In this document: one piece after another, positions 45,598 through 54,264 of the stretch
Layout: the number at the start of each line of letters is the position of its first letter
Position numbering within the stretch: the first letter of the stretch is position 1
NCBI RefSeq assembly: GCF_043194295.1
Contig: NZ_JBAFVK010000005.1
Origin: Xanthobacter autotrophicus
GTDB taxonomy: Bacteria > Pseudomonadota > Alphaproteobacteria > Rhizobiales > Xanthobacteraceae
DNA: 64,000 nt
Direction: 5' to 3' (one strand)
Translations under genes and position numbers: made by a program
Notes under the pieces: model-generated
What the model saw: the letters and a program-made list of their open reading frames with translations, nothing else
Told to the model about the DNA's origin: nothing
The model's database searches: none

Positions 45598-46617
45598 ATG
45601 CGTGCTGTCGCCTACAGAGCCCCCGGTCCAATCGCGGGGGCTCAGGTTCTCGCCGACGTCGATCTGCCGACCCCGGTGCCCACGGGCCGTGACCTCCTGG
45701 TGGAGGTGCGGGCAATTTCGGTCAATCCGGTGGACACGAAGGTGCGCAAGAGCACGCCTCCGTCGCAGGGCGAGTGGAATGTCCTCGGCTGGGACGCCGC
45801 CGGGGTCGTGGTGGGGGTGGGGGCCGATGTCAGCCGCTTCAAGCCGGGCGACGAGGTCTATTATGCCGGGGATATCACCCGGCCCGGAGCCAATTGCGAG
45901 TTTCATCTCGTCGATGAACGGATCGTCGGCCGCAAGCCGCAGTCGCTCGATTGGGCTGGCGCCGCGGCACTGCCGCTCACCACGATCACCGCCTGGGAAG
46001 CGTTGTTCGATCGCCTGGACGTCAAACGTCCCGTCCCGGGCGCATCGAGCATTCTGATCATCGGAGCGGCGGGCGGCGTCGGCTCCATCGCCGTTCAACT
46101 GGCGCGGCAATTGACCGATCTGACGGTTATCGGCACCGCTTCACGGCCGGAGACACGCACCTGGATCATGGAACTTGGCGCCCATCACGTCCTCGACCAT
46201 TCGCAGCCGCTGTCCGATGAAATCGCCCGCTTGAAGCTCGGCGTGCCAGGCTTCGTGCTGTCCACCACGCACACGGACCAGCATTTGCTGGAAATCGTCA
46301 AGCTGATCGCTCCCCAGGGACGCCTCGCGCTAATCGACGATCCTCAGGTTCTCGATATCGTCCCCTTCAAGCGCAAGAGCGTCTCTACGCATTGGGAATT
46401 CATGTTTGCGCGGTCGATGCACCAGACCGCCGACATTCTCCAGCAGGCCGCCTTGCTCGACGAAGTCTCGCGCCTGGTCGACGCCGGAGCGCTGAAGACC
46501 ACGATCGCAGAGAACTTCGGCCCGATCACGGCTGAAAATCTCACGCGCGCCCACGCGCTCATCGAGAGCGGGAAGGCGCGCGGCAAGATCGTGCTTGAAG
46601 GCTTCGCCGCCGCTTAG
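45598..46617 (+). CDS. Zinc-type alcohol dehydrogenase-like / quinone oxidoreductase
   Basis: 339-residue medium-chain reductase without zinc ligands. N-terminal GroES-like domain (MRAVAYRAPGPIAG, ISVNPVDTKVR, LGWDAAGVVVGVG), then Rossmann motif IIGAAGGVGSIAVQLARQL. It should reduce quinones or enals with NADPH. ATG 45598 is chosen from several in-frame ATGs because it starts the conserved N-terminus. Divergent HxlR plus this enzyme is a familiar regulator/target pair. A terminator hairpin follows the stop. Confidence 0.92.
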   Translation: MRAVAYRAPGPIAGAQVLADVDLPTPVPTGRDLLVEVRAISVNPVDTKVRKSTPPSQGEWNVLGWDAAGVVVGVGADVSRFKPGDEVYYAGDITRPGANCEFHLVDERIVGRKPQSLDWAGAAALPLTTITAWEALFDRLDVKRPVPGASSILIIGAAGGVGSIAVQLARQLTDLTVIGTASRPETRTWIMELGAHHVLDHSQPLSDEIARLKLGVPGFVLSTTHTDQHLLEIVKLIAPQGRLALIDDPQVLDIVPFKRKSVSTHWEFMFARSMHQTADILQQAALLDEVSRLVDAGALKTTIAENFGPITAENLTRAHALIESGKARGKIVLEGFAAA

Positions 46618-46628
46618 CCCAACGCTTC

Positions 46629-46667
46629 GTCCTCCGTCGCGGGACAAAGGAAGTCCCGTCGGAGGAC
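46629..46667 (+). terminator. Hairpin after the quinone oxidoreductase gene
   Basis: GTCCTCC / GGAGGAC outer stem and CGGGAC / GTCCCG inner stem with a short bulge, 12 bases after the stop. Confidence 0.6.
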
Positions 46668-46736
46668 CTGCGCTTCCTGCGCTTCGGCGTGAGGCGCGCA
46701 TCAAAAGGCAGGCCGGGGTGGCGCAGAAACCATCCG

Positions 46737-46855
46737 TCAGGCGGTGAAGCCGGTGATGAAGCCAGTGATGAAGCCGGTGATGAAGCCGGTCTTGGGGCCG
46801 GCCAAGAACACGACCGCCGTCGCCGCTTCCTCGACCCTGGCGAAGCCATGGATCG
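46737..46855 (-). pseudogene. C-terminal remnant of a short-chain dehydrogenase with an internal 12-bp expansion
   Basis: On the minus strand the last ~38 codons read FARVEEAATAVVFLAGPK, then TGFITG repeated, ending GFTA and a stop. VEEAA-VVFLAGP-GFITG-DGGFTA is the usual C-terminus of an SDR. The segment between TGFITG and GGFTA appears replaced by copies of a 12-bp unit. The rest of the gene is missing; to the right the sequence runs into a MerR remnant on the opposite strand. Confidence 0.55.
46744..46788. repeat. 12-bp tandem repeat
   Basis: GTGATGAAGCCR repeated three times (46753-46788) after a partial copy GTGAAGCCG (46744-46752). It lies inside the SDR remnant, where it encodes GFIT on the minus strand. 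Confidence 0.8.
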
Positions 46856-47204
46856 CGTGCGGTGCGCTTCTATGTGGCCTGGGCCTCCTCAATCCCACGA
46901 CGGGCACCAAAGGCGGCAATCGGCCTTACCAGATCTTCTCGCAGAAGGACGTCGAGACCGTGGGCTGATCCGCATGCAGCAATCGCTCGGCCTGCCACTG
47001 CGGGAGATCGGCGAATTGCTGGCGGAAAACGCTGCGGGGCGGCTGACCTGCCGGAACGGTCGAAGACCGTTCCGGCAGGTCAGCCGAAGCAGCTCAAGGA
47101 GCGACGGGAACATATCGCCAGATGATCGCCTGTGTAATGGATAAACTGGCGTGGATCGAAAGCGGTGTCGGTCCTGCCCCGCGCTTCGACCACTACACCT
47201 GATC
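46855..47204 (+). pseudogene. MerR-family regulator remnant with frameshifts
   Basis: Pieces in different plus-strand frames line up with a MerR regulator: RFYV, then GLLNPTTGTKGGNRPYQ and FSQKDVETVG, then a frame change to LIRMQQSLGLPLREIGELL, AENAAGRLTC, then after a hairpin insert QPKQLKERREHIA, and a last piece with MDKLAWIESG. At least three frame changes and a missing N-terminus mean it is not functional. It sits opposite the SDR remnant, as if a divergent MerR/SDR pair lost its shared middle by deletion. Confidence 0.6.
47040..47086. repeat. Perfect 22-bp inverted repeat with 3-base loop in the MerR remnant
   Basis: Left arm 47040-47061, loop GAA, right arm 47065-47086; all 22 pairs match. 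It begins at the codons for GRLTC of the MerR remnant, and the frame resumes just after, so the second arm looks like an inverted duplication of local sequence. Confidence 0.85.
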
Positions 47205-47234
47205 TGCCCTGGCCCCCTGCGCCACGGAACGATC

Positions 47235-48143
47235 TTAGCCCAACTGATCTTTGAATTGCGGGGCATCGAAGCGCTGCACCACCCAGTCGATGAACAGGCG
47301 CACCCGCGGCGAGAGCTGCCTGCTTGTCGGGTAGAGCACCGAAACCGGCATGGACAGGGGTGGAAACTCCGGCAAAACCTGCACGAGCCGCCCTTCCGCG
47401 AGATCCCGCTCGATGTGGAAGACCGGCATCTGCGCGAGACCTAACCCCAGCAGCACACCGTCGCGAAAACTCTCCGTCCCGGTGACGGAGAAGAACGATG
47501 CGACATCCATCCGCCGCGTCTGCCCATCACAGGTGAACTCGAACGGCGTCAGGCTCCCCGTCGTCAACGATCGGATGCCGACGGCGCGATGATTGGCCAT
47601 GTCATCGGGGTGAGACGGCACGCCGTGCCGCTCAAGATAGGCTGGCGCTGCGCAGGTGATCCGGCGAAGCGTCGTCACGGTCCGCGCCACCAGGTCGCTG
47701 TCCGGAAGCGCGCCGTAGCGGAGCACGCAGTCGACTCCCTCGCGCACCACGTCGACCCACCGGTCGCTTTCACTCATGGCGATCTCGACATCCCGATAGC
47801 GCTCGAAGAACTGCGGTAGCGCTGGCAGGAGGAAGTGCCGGGCGAGCGTGCCCTGGACTTCGACCCGGAGCAGCCCACGGGGATTGGCGCCGCGAAACGC
47901 GCCCTCGGCGTTCTCGATGTCGTCTAGGATGGACATGCAGCGGCGGTAATAGGCCTCGCCGTCGAGGGTCGGCCGGACAGTGCGTGTCGTCCGCTGAAGC
48001 AGGCGCGCGCCCAGTCGGTCTTCCAACTGCTGGATGACCTGGGTCGCGGTCGAGCGGGGAACTGCGAGATCCCGCGCCGCCTGCGTGAAGCTGCGCCGCT
48101 CCACCACCCGCGTGAACAGCCGCATCACCTCCAACCGGTCCAT
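47235..48143 (-). CDS. LysR-family transcriptional regulator
   Basis: 302 residues. N-terminal helix-turn-helix (MDRLEVMRLFTRVVERRSFT, AARDLAVPRSTATQVIQQLE) and a substrate-binding-type effector domain (LLRVEVQGTLARHFLLPAL, CVLRYGALPDSDLVARTV). It belongs to the group that starts MDRLEVMRLF, often divergent from SDR genes, as here. The ATG at 48143 is used rather than the codon at 48161. It probably controls the SDR/DUF1097 genes to the right. Confidence 0.92.
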   Translation of the reverse strand: MDRLEVMRLFTRVVERRSFTQAARDLAVPRSTATQVIQQLEDRLGARLLQRTTRTVRPTLDGEAYYRRCMSILDDIENAEGAFRGANPRGLLRVEVQGTLARHFLLPALPQFFERYRDVEIAMSESDRWVDVVREGVDCVLRYGALPDSDLVARTVTTLRRITCAAPAYLERHGVPSHPDDMANHRAVGIRSLTTGSLTPFEFTCDGQTRRMDVASFFSVTGTESFRDGVLLGLGLAQMPVFHIERDLAEGRLVQVLPEFPPLSMPVSVLYPTSRQLSPRVRLFIDWVVQRFDAPQFKDQLG

Positions 48144-48208
48144 TTCACGCGCCTCTCGCATTTATTCGTTCACGCAGAATAGTGATGTCCAAAACTCGGT
48201 GATTATCC

Positions 48209-48232
48209 GGAATTGAACAAGGTTCATGTTCC
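48209..48232. promoter_or_regulatory. Candidate LysR-type operator
   Basis: Interrupted palindrome GGAA-T-TGAAC-N2-GTTCA-TG-TTCC containing a T-N11-A core (TTGAACAAGGTTCA), 38 bases before the SDR start and 66 bases from the LysR start. A second ATTC-N9-GAAT repeat lies at about 48164-48180. Confidence 0.45.
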
Positions 48233-48269
48233 AGCCGCGCCCCGGAGCGCAGTCACAAGGAGAACCATC

Positions 48270-49007
48270 ATGGGCAACAGCACCAAGGTCGCGCTCGTCA
48301 CGGGCGCCTCGCGGGGCATCGGCGCGGCCATCGCGCGGCGCCTTGCCAAGGACGGGTTCATCGTCGTCGTCAACTGTGCCGGCACTGTCGCCGAAGCCGA
48401 GGAATTGGCCGCCAGCATCGAAAAGACCGGCGGCAAGGCTCTGACCGCCCAAGCCGATGTCAGCGATCCCGCCGCCGTCGCCCGCATGTGGGACGCTGCC
48501 GAAGCCGCGTTCGGCGGCGTCGACGTTCTCGTCAACAACGCCGGCATCATGCGCCTGGCGACGATCGCCGACGGCGACGACGCGCTGTTCGACAGCCAGA
48601 TCGCCATCAACCTCAAGGGGCCGCGCAACACCATGCGCCTGGCGGCCCAGCGGCTGCGCAGCGGCGGGCGGATCATCAACCTGTCGTCGAGCGTGGTGGG
48701 TCTCTATCAGCCGACCTATGGCGTCTATGCGGCCACCAAGGCGGGCGTCGAGGCGATGACCCACGTCTTGTCCAAGGAGTTGCGCGGTCGCAACATCACG
48801 GTCAACGCCATCGCTCCCGGCCCGACGGCCACGGCCCTGTTTCTCGACGGCAAGCCGCAGGCGGTCATCGACACCCTGACCAAGCTTGCCCCGCTGGAGC
48901 GCCTCGGCCAGCCCGAGGACATAGCCAACGCGGTCGCCTTCCTCGCCGGTCCGGACGGCGCCTGGATCAACGGCCAGGTCCTGCGCGCCAACGGCGGGAT
49001 CATCTGA
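48270..49007 (+). CDS. Short-chain dehydrogenase/reductase
   Basis: 245-residue classical SDR. TGASRGIG at about 11-18, NNAGIM, Ser in NLSSSVVG, Tyr-Lys in YGVYAATKAG, and the C-terminal INGQVLRANGGII. AAGGAGAA precedes ATG 48270. It is the first gene in front of the LysR regulator and is followed by a broken SDR and a DUF1097 gene. Substrate unknown. Confidence 0.9.
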   Translation: MGNSTKVALVTGASRGIGAAIARRLAKDGFIVVVNCAGTVAEAEELAASIEKTGGKALTAQADVSDPAAVARMWDAAEAAFGGVDVLVNNAGIMRLATIADGDDALFDSQIAINLKGPRNTMRLAAQRLRSGGRIINLSSSVVGLYQPTYGVYAATKAGVEAMTHVLSKELRGRNITVNAIAPGPTATALFLDGKPQAVIDTLTKLAPLERLGQPEDIANAVAFLAGPDGAWINGQVLRANGGII

Positions 49008-49069
49008 TCATCGCCCCAACCCATCATTGCGTCCGCCCTGACGCGGACCAATCCGAAGGGAATTTCCCC

Positions 49070-49955
49070 ATGCCCAACAAGATCATCCTGGTCACTGGCT
49101 CGTCCAGCGGCTTCGGCCGGCTGACCGCCGAAGCGCTGGGCCGCGCCGGCCACACCGTCTATGCCATCATGCGCGACGTGGCCCGTCGCAACGCCCAGAA
49201 TGCCGCCGAGCTGTCCGCGATCGAGAGCACCGATATCCGCCCCATCGAACTCGATGTGCAGTCCGAGCCGTCGACCAAAGCGGCCGTGGAAAAGATCATC
49301 GCCGAAAGCGGCCAAGCCGACGTGGTCGTCCACAACGCCGGCCACATGATGTTTGGCCCGGCCGAAGCCTTCACCCCCGAATAGTTCGCACAGCAGTACG
49401 ACGTCAACGTGCTGGGCACCCAACGCGTCAACCGCGCGGTGCTACCGCACATGCGCAGGCGCCGCGAGGGCCTGCTGGTCTGGGTGTCCAGCTCCAGTTC
49501 GGCCGGCGGTACGCCGCGCTACGCCGTATTTCGCGGCGAAGGCCGGCATGGATTCGCTCGCGGTCCTCTACGCCCGTGAGCTGTCGCGCTGGGGCATCGA
49601 GACGACGATCGTCGTCCCGGGGGGCCTTCACCAGGGGCACCAACCATTTCGCCCATTCCGGCCGTCCGGCAGATGAGGCCCGCGCCGAATATGAGGCCGG
49701 CCCTTATGCGGGCTTCGGTGAGCAGGTGCAGAAAGCGTTCGCAGAGATCGTCCCCGACGATGCCGATCCCGCACCCGTTGCCGACATGATCGTGGACGTG
49801 GTCGACACGCCCTTCGGCACGCGCCCGTTCCGGATCCACTACGATCCGACGCAGGACGCGCGAACGTCGGCTTCGCCGTGCTCGACCGCCTCCGCGCCGA
49901 GATGCTCCACCGCGTCGGCCTGTCAGACCTGCTGAAGCCGGTGAAGACGGCCTGA
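49070..49955 (+). pseudogene. Broken short-chain dehydrogenase (stop codon and frameshifts)
   Basis: Starts MPNKIILVTGSSSGFGRLTA after a ribosome-binding-like GAAGGGAA. An in-frame TAG at 49382-49384 stands where homologues have Gln (FTPE-stop-FAQQYDVN). Further on the reading frame changes near 49515-49530 (to YFAAKAGMDSLAVLYAREL), at a CCCGGGGGG run near 49617-49622 (to GAFTRGTNHFAHSG) and near 49855-49865 (to VGFAVLDRLRAEMLHRVG), ending LLKPVKTA at 49955. Catalytic Tyr/Lys (YFAAKAG) remain. A coherent SDR sequence split by four lesions is a recent pseudogene. Confidence 0.8.
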
Positions 49956-50031
49956 GCCAGCCAGCGATGGCGGCCGGCTTCGCCGCCCGCCATCGGCGGA
50001 TCTGCTCGCCAGCCCCAACAGGAGAAAAGAC

Positions 50032-50532
50032 ATGTCCACTCTCGCCCCTTCGCGCCAGGTCTTCGTCGTGACCACGCTCGTCGCCGCTGCGACCGCTGCG
50101 CTCGCAGCGGCCGCGAGCCTGGCGCTGACACTGCCCGTCTGGGCCATGTTCGTCGGCTGGATCGCGTTCTTCACGCGAGTCCAAGACACCCGGACCTCCG
50201 TCGAAAACCTGGTGTGCATCGGCCTCGGGATGGTGATCGGGCTGCTCGCCTCTCTGGCTATCCCCCAAATGGCCGCGAACTTCGGCCTGGGTGCCGGTCT
50301 GCCCATTGTCGTTTTCGTCGTGGCCTTGGTGGTCGTTGGTCTGCGCGGGCTGCCCGTGCTCAACAACCTGCTTGGCTACTTCCTGGGCCTCGTCGCGCGG
50401 TTCGCCGCGCATCTCGATCCTTCGCTTGAAAGCGTGGTGCAGCTCTTCACCGCAAGCGCAGTCGGTTCGATTGCTGGATGGGTGTCGCACAATCTGCCCC
50501 AGCGCATCCCGCTTCGGGCGTCAGTGACATGA
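50032..50532 (+). CDS. DUF1097 inner-membrane protein
   Basis: 166 residues with about five hydrophobic helices (TTLVAAATAALAAAASLALT, WAMFVGWIAFFT, LVCIGLGMVIGLLASLAI, GLPIVVFVVALVVVGL, LLGYFLGLVARFAA). The family includes YcdZ of E. coli; function unknown. It begins after CAGGAGAAAAGAC at ATG 50032. Probably the last gene of the SDR unit. Confidence 0.82.
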   Translation: MSTLAPSRQVFVVTTLVAAATAALAAAASLALTLPVWAMFVGWIAFFTRVQDTRTSVENLVCIGLGMVIGLLASLAIPQMAANFGLGAGLPIVVFVVALVVVGLRGLPVLNNLLGYFLGLVARFAAHLDPSLESVVQLFTASAVGSIAGWVSHNLPQRIPLRASVT

Positions 50533-51216
50533 GAGAAGGAAGGCTTCTCAGCGAACGGCGCGGCATAGGCGCCGTTTGCCCGTTGCTCCTCGCGCTGGAC
50601 CGGCGTCAATTTCCTCAAGGCGCCCCCCTTGAACCGGGTCGCCATTGAAGATGCAACGGGCAGCATCATCGCACGCGTGCTGTCTGCCATCGAAACGTTG
50701 ACCAGCCACTTTTCGCAGCTTCGTGTGCCCCTCGGATGGGCCTGAATCAGTCCCACTCGATGGTCGATGGGTTTGACGGCGCATTGTAGCTGCTGGCCTT
50801 TCCGCGCGCACTCCAAGTCTATACCAACCCGATACCATCAGGGGAGGGCGGTGTATTTGCGGATCCGATATAATGGTCCTGACCGCCATAAACGTGCGCG
50901 TATCATAAACGAAGTTCTCGAGAATTCAGACCTAAGGGGTGACGGCCCAGCACCTGCTCGGTGTTGGCGCAGACCTTCACACCTCGATAGTGCGCATTTG
51001 CACCCAGCTTGATTTGTTCGGCTTCGATCCCGGTCGCGCCGAATGTCGCCACCGTTTCGATGTCAGAGAGCCGATAGACAACTTGGCGCATCACCACTTC
51101 TGTCGATGCGCCTTCAAGGCGGTGGAGATAATTTTGTGGCACTCGGGTCCGTAAAGGGACCCTTGGTGCGGGCTGCGATGTTCGAGGCCCGGGACGTCAC
51201 ACTGCGAGTGCTCTCC
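50533..51216. other. Stretch without recognisable genes
   Basis: 684 bases. Open frames on both strands (for example minus 50903-51142, containing EQVLGRHPLGLN) show no recognisable family, and codon usage looks weaker than in the neighbours. Some may be remnants of genes lost from this accessory region. No terminal inverted repeats of an insertion sequence were seen. Confidence 0.4.
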
Positions 51217-51555
51217 ATGCGAAACACCTTCAGATTGCTTTCCGGCTTGTGGCTCGGCGCGCTGGCGGCGTTGCCGGCCTCGGCCCTGCCGCTTGCGCCA
51301 TCGCCCGTGCCCGAGACCGCCTCGGTCCTTCCCGTCGCGCAGGGCTGCGGCCCGGGCTGGTGGCGCGGGCCGTGGGGCCATTGCCGCGACACCCCTTATA
51401 CCGGCCGGGTGCCGGGCGGCGGATGGGCCTACGACCTGCCCCCGACCTACGGCTATTTCGGCAATGGCTGCCCGCCCGGCTACTGGCATGGGCCCTGGGG
51501 CCATTGCCGCGACACCCCCTATCACGGCCGGCTGCCTGGCGGCGGATGGCAATGA
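51217..51555 (+). CDS. Small secreted protein with two GC-x-G...RDTPYxGR repeats
   Basis: 112 residues. Signal peptide MRNTFRLLSGLWLGALAALP, cleaved near ASA. The mature part has two near-identical copies of a block beginning GCGPGWWRGPWGHC / GCPPGYWHGPWGHC and ending RDTPYxGRxPGGGW. Each block has two cysteines and many aromatic and glycine residues. Such small GCG-type secreted proteins occur widely in Hyphomicrobiales; function unknown. ATG 51178 is possible but 51217 gives a clean signal peptide. Confidence 0.72.
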   Translation: MRNTFRLLSGLWLGALAALPASALPLAPSPVPETASVLPVAQGCGPGWWRGPWGHCRDTPYTGRVPGGGWAYDLPPTYGYFGNGCPPGYWHGPWGHCRDTPYHGRLPGGGWQ

Positions 51556-51604
51556 CGGTGAATGCCGTCACCTGTTCAAATCCAACATTTGAGAGAACCT
51601 GACC

Positions 51605-52108
51605 ATGAAACACGCCCTCATGGCCGCCCTGATGACCGTGCTCGTCATCGCCGGCCCCGCCGCGCAGGCCCAGACCGCACCGCCCGCCGGCGCGCCGCCG
51701 GAGCCACCCGCCGTCGAGCTCTACAGCGCGGCGGATGCGCAGGCCGTGCTCGATGCGCGCATCCTGGCACTGAAGACGGTGATCACCCTCAATCCCGAGC
51801 AGCAGAAGCTGTGGCCGCCGGTGGAAGCCGCAATCCGCGAGGTGGCCAAGCTGTCCGCCGCGCGCCAGGCGGAGCGGGCCAAGGCGCCGCCGCCGGCCAA
51901 TTTCGTGGACATCCTGGACCGGATCGCCGATGCCGAGGCGGTGCGGGCGCGGGACCTGAAGACGGTGACACAGGCGCTGAAGCCCCTCGTCGCGTCCCTC
52001 ACGCCGGAGCAGCAGCGGCGCATTCCCGCCTTCCTCGGCCTGCGCGAGGGTGCTGGCGGCCTGCCCCAGCCCACCGCCGAGATCTGGCTGTTCGAGGAAG
52101 AAAACTGA
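51605..52108 (+). CDS. Spy/CpxP family periplasmic protein
   Basis: 167 residues. Signal peptide MKHALMAALMTVLVIAGPAAQA; mature helical protein with the LTxxQ-type repeats LNPEQQKLWPPVEAAIRE and LTPEQQRRIPAFLG. Such proteins are periplasmic chaperones or metal/stress proteins. It lies 49 bases after the previous secreted-protein gene, so both may share a transcript. Confidence 0.8.
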   Translation: MKHALMAALMTVLVIAGPAAQAQTAPPAGAPPEPPAVELYSAADAQAVLDARILALKTVITLNPEQQKLWPPVEAAIREVAKLSAARQAERAKAPPPANFVDILDRIADAEAVRARDLKTVTQALKPLVASLTPEQQRRIPAFLGLREGAGGLPQPTAEIWLFEEEN

Positions 52109-52155
52109 GGCCAGATCGGGATAATTTCGCCAATCAAAGCTTCAAGGAGGCTCCC

Positions 52156-52638
52156 ATGTCCATATCCTTCCTGCATTCAAAAGGAACCGAAGCGCCTATC
52201 AAGATCCCCGCCATCGGGCTCGATCTGTTTGTGCGCATGCCGCCAGCGGCGAGCTCGGGCGAATTCTGCTTCATCGAGACCATCAATGCCCCCGGCGCCG
52301 GGCCGCCCCGGCATCGCCACCGCGAAGCGGAGATCTTCCGCGTCATCGAGGGGCGATATCTCTATGAGGCGGACGGGCAGCGCTTCTATGCCGAGGCGGG
52401 CGACGTGGTCAGCATTCCCGGCGGGGTCGAGCACGGCTTCTGCAACGTGACCGACAAGCCCGCGCGCCAGTACATCCTCATGGCCCCGGCCCTCGATGCG
52501 GCGGCCTTCTTCACGGAGCTGGCCGGGGTGATGCACGACGGCATCCCCGACCAGGCCGCGCTCAACGCCTTCGGGCTGAAGTGGCACGTGGAGTTCCTCG
52601 GCCCGCCCGTGAACAAGAACGACCAGCCCACGGATTGA
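52156..52638 (+). CDS. Cupin-domain protein
   Basis: 160 residues. A single cupin: motif 1 GPPRHRHREAEIFRVIEGRY with two His and a Glu, motif 2 AGDVVSIPGGVEHGF with the last His. These can bind a divalent metal. A 50-residue helical C-terminus follows. AAGGAGG precedes the ATG. The flavoprotein hydroxylase gene follows, so a role in aromatic breakdown is possible but not shown. Confidence 0.82.
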   Translation: MSISFLHSKGTEAPIKIPAIGLDLFVRMPPAASSGEFCFIETINAPGAGPPRHRHREAEIFRVIEGRYLYEADGQRFYAEAGDVVSIPGGVEHGFCNVTDKPARQYILMAPALDAAAFFTELAGVMHDGIPDQAALNAFGLKWHVEFLGPPVNKNDQPTD

Positions 52639-52716
52639 GGCGGGTACGGCCGCCCCCATCGACCCAAACCACGGCCCGCGGCGCAGGCCGACCCATGATA
52701 CATTCAGGAGAACATC

Positions 52717-54186
52717 GTGACGGATCGCGTTCTCATCGTCGGCGCGGGACCGGTCGGACTGACCATGGCTCTGGAGCTGGCGCGCTACGGCGTGCCGGTC
52801 CGCATCATCGACAAGATCCCGGACGCCGAGCATACCTCGCGGGCTGTCGCGGTGTGGCCGCGCACGCTGGAGCTTCTCGATCGCTCCGGCGCGGCGGCCG
52901 ACCTCATTCCCCGAGGCAACAGGGTCACCGTCGCCAACCTCTTGTCGGGCGGCCGGCGGGTGGCGGCGCTTTCCCTCGATCAGGTGCCCTCGCCCTATCC
53001 CTTCGTGCTCATGGTGCCGCAATACGACACCGAATCCGTGCTGCGGCAGCATCTCGCGGCCCACGGGGCCGCGCCTGACCTCGGCATCGAACTGCTCGAT
53101 TTCGCACAGGATGCGGACGGCGTCTCGGCCCGTCTGCGTGGCAGCGATGGTACCGAGAGCACCGAGCGCTTCGCCTTTCTGGTTGCCTGCGACGGGGCGC
53201 ACAGCGTGGTGCGCCATCGCCTCGGCCTCGATTTCAAGGGCGACACCCTGGGCCTCGACTGGACCCAGGGCGACTTTCACCTGAGCGGATATCCCTTCCC
53301 GCCGTCGCAGATGTCCATCTTCTGTCACGAGGACGGGCCGATGCTGTTCTTCCCCATGGGCCCCGATCGCGCCCGCATCATCACCAGCCTCGGCCCGACC
53401 ACCGGAAAGCCCGCGGTGCCGCTGGACCAGGACGCGTTCCAGAAAGTGCTCGATGTGCGTGGCCCCGGGGGCATCACGCTCACCGGGACGGTCTGGATCA
53501 GCGCCTTCCACATCAACGAGCGGCAGGTGGAAAATTATCGGTCCGGACGGGTCTTCCTCGCCGGCGACGCGGCCCACATCCACAGCCCGGCCGGGGGGCA
53601 GGGCATGAACACCGGCATGCAGGATGCCATGAACCTTGCCTGGAAGCTGGCGCTGGTGAGCCGCGGCATCGCCAACGGGCCGGAGCTTCTGGACAGCTAT
53701 GACCCCGAGCGCCGGCCGGTGGGCGCACAGGTGATCGCGGCTTCCGGGCGGATGACCCGGATGGCGACGCTGGCCAACCCGATCCTGGAGCATCTGCGCG
53801 ACGTGGCGGTCCATCTGCTGCTGGGGCTTGCACCGGTACAGCGGGCCATGACCGGGCTGATGGCGGAAGTCTCCATCGGCTATCCGGATAGTCCGCTCAA
53901 CGGCCCATCCCGGGGCGATGCGAAGGCGGGGTCGCGGATGCGGCCGGTGGTGGGGGAGGTGCCGTTCGGCGCGGGCGACACGCCGCTGTTCGCCGCGTGC
54001 GGCGGCGCCGGCGCGGCCGAACTCGCGTCCCGCTTTCCCGGCCTTGTGGAGGCGCTGCCGCGTCCGTCTGACGGCGAACCTCTCCTCTCGCTGGTCCGGC
54101 CGGACGGCTACCTCGCAGCTCAGGTGCCGGAGGCGGACTGGCAGGCCCTCATCCCCTATCTCCAGCACCTCGAGGCGGGGCGCTGA
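52717..54186 (+). CDS. FAD-dependent aromatic monooxygenase (PHBH/MhpA fold)
   Basis: 489 residues. FAD-binding GAGPVGLTMALELARYG at about 9-25, the NAD(P)H/FAD motif LVACDGAHSVVRHRLG, and GRVFLAGDAAHIHSPAGGQG with NTGMQDAMNLAWKLAL. This is the group of phenol/3-(3-hydroxyphenyl)propionate-type hydroxylases and resistance monooxygenases. It is shorter than MhpA, lacking most of the thioredoxin-like C-terminal domain. A GTG start (52717) follows CAGGAGAA. Natural substrate unknown; the cupin gene precedes it. Confidence 0.88.
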   Translation: MTDRVLIVGAGPVGLTMALELARYGVPVRIIDKIPDAEHTSRAVAVWPRTLELLDRSGAAADLIPRGNRVTVANLLSGGRRVAALSLDQVPSPYPFVLMVPQYDTESVLRQHLAAHGAAPDLGIELLDFAQDADGVSARLRGSDGTESTERFAFLVACDGAHSVVRHRLGLDFKGDTLGLDWTQGDFHLSGYPFPPSQMSIFCHEDGPMLFFPMGPDRARIITSLGPTTGKPAVPLDQDAFQKVLDVRGPGGITLTGTVWISAFHINERQVENYRSGRVFLAGDAAHIHSPAGGQGMNTGMQDAMNLAWKLALVSRGIANGPELLDSYDPERRPVGAQVIAASGRMTRMATLANPILEHLRDVAVHLLLGLAPVQRAMTGLMAEVSIGYPDSPLNGPSRGDAKAGSRMRPVVGEVPFGAGDTPLFAACGGAGAAELASRFPGLVEALPRPSDGEPLLSLVRPDGYLAAQVPEADWQALIPYLQHLEAGR

Positions 54187-54264
54187 CCGCCAATCGCGTG
54201 AAACCGCTCCCGAACGGTCATGGCGGGCGGGACGACCGACGGCTTCACAGGTGAAAGACCACCA

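Noticed and set aside
46744..46968. Plus-strand frame starting with four MKPV repeats as a real protein
   Set aside because: The repeat lies within an SDR remnant on the other strand and the frame then runs through a broken MerR sequence.
48488..49384. Plus-strand frame joining part of one SDR region to the next SDR
   Set aside because: Its first half is out of frame with the intact SDR; only the part from 49070 is meaningful.
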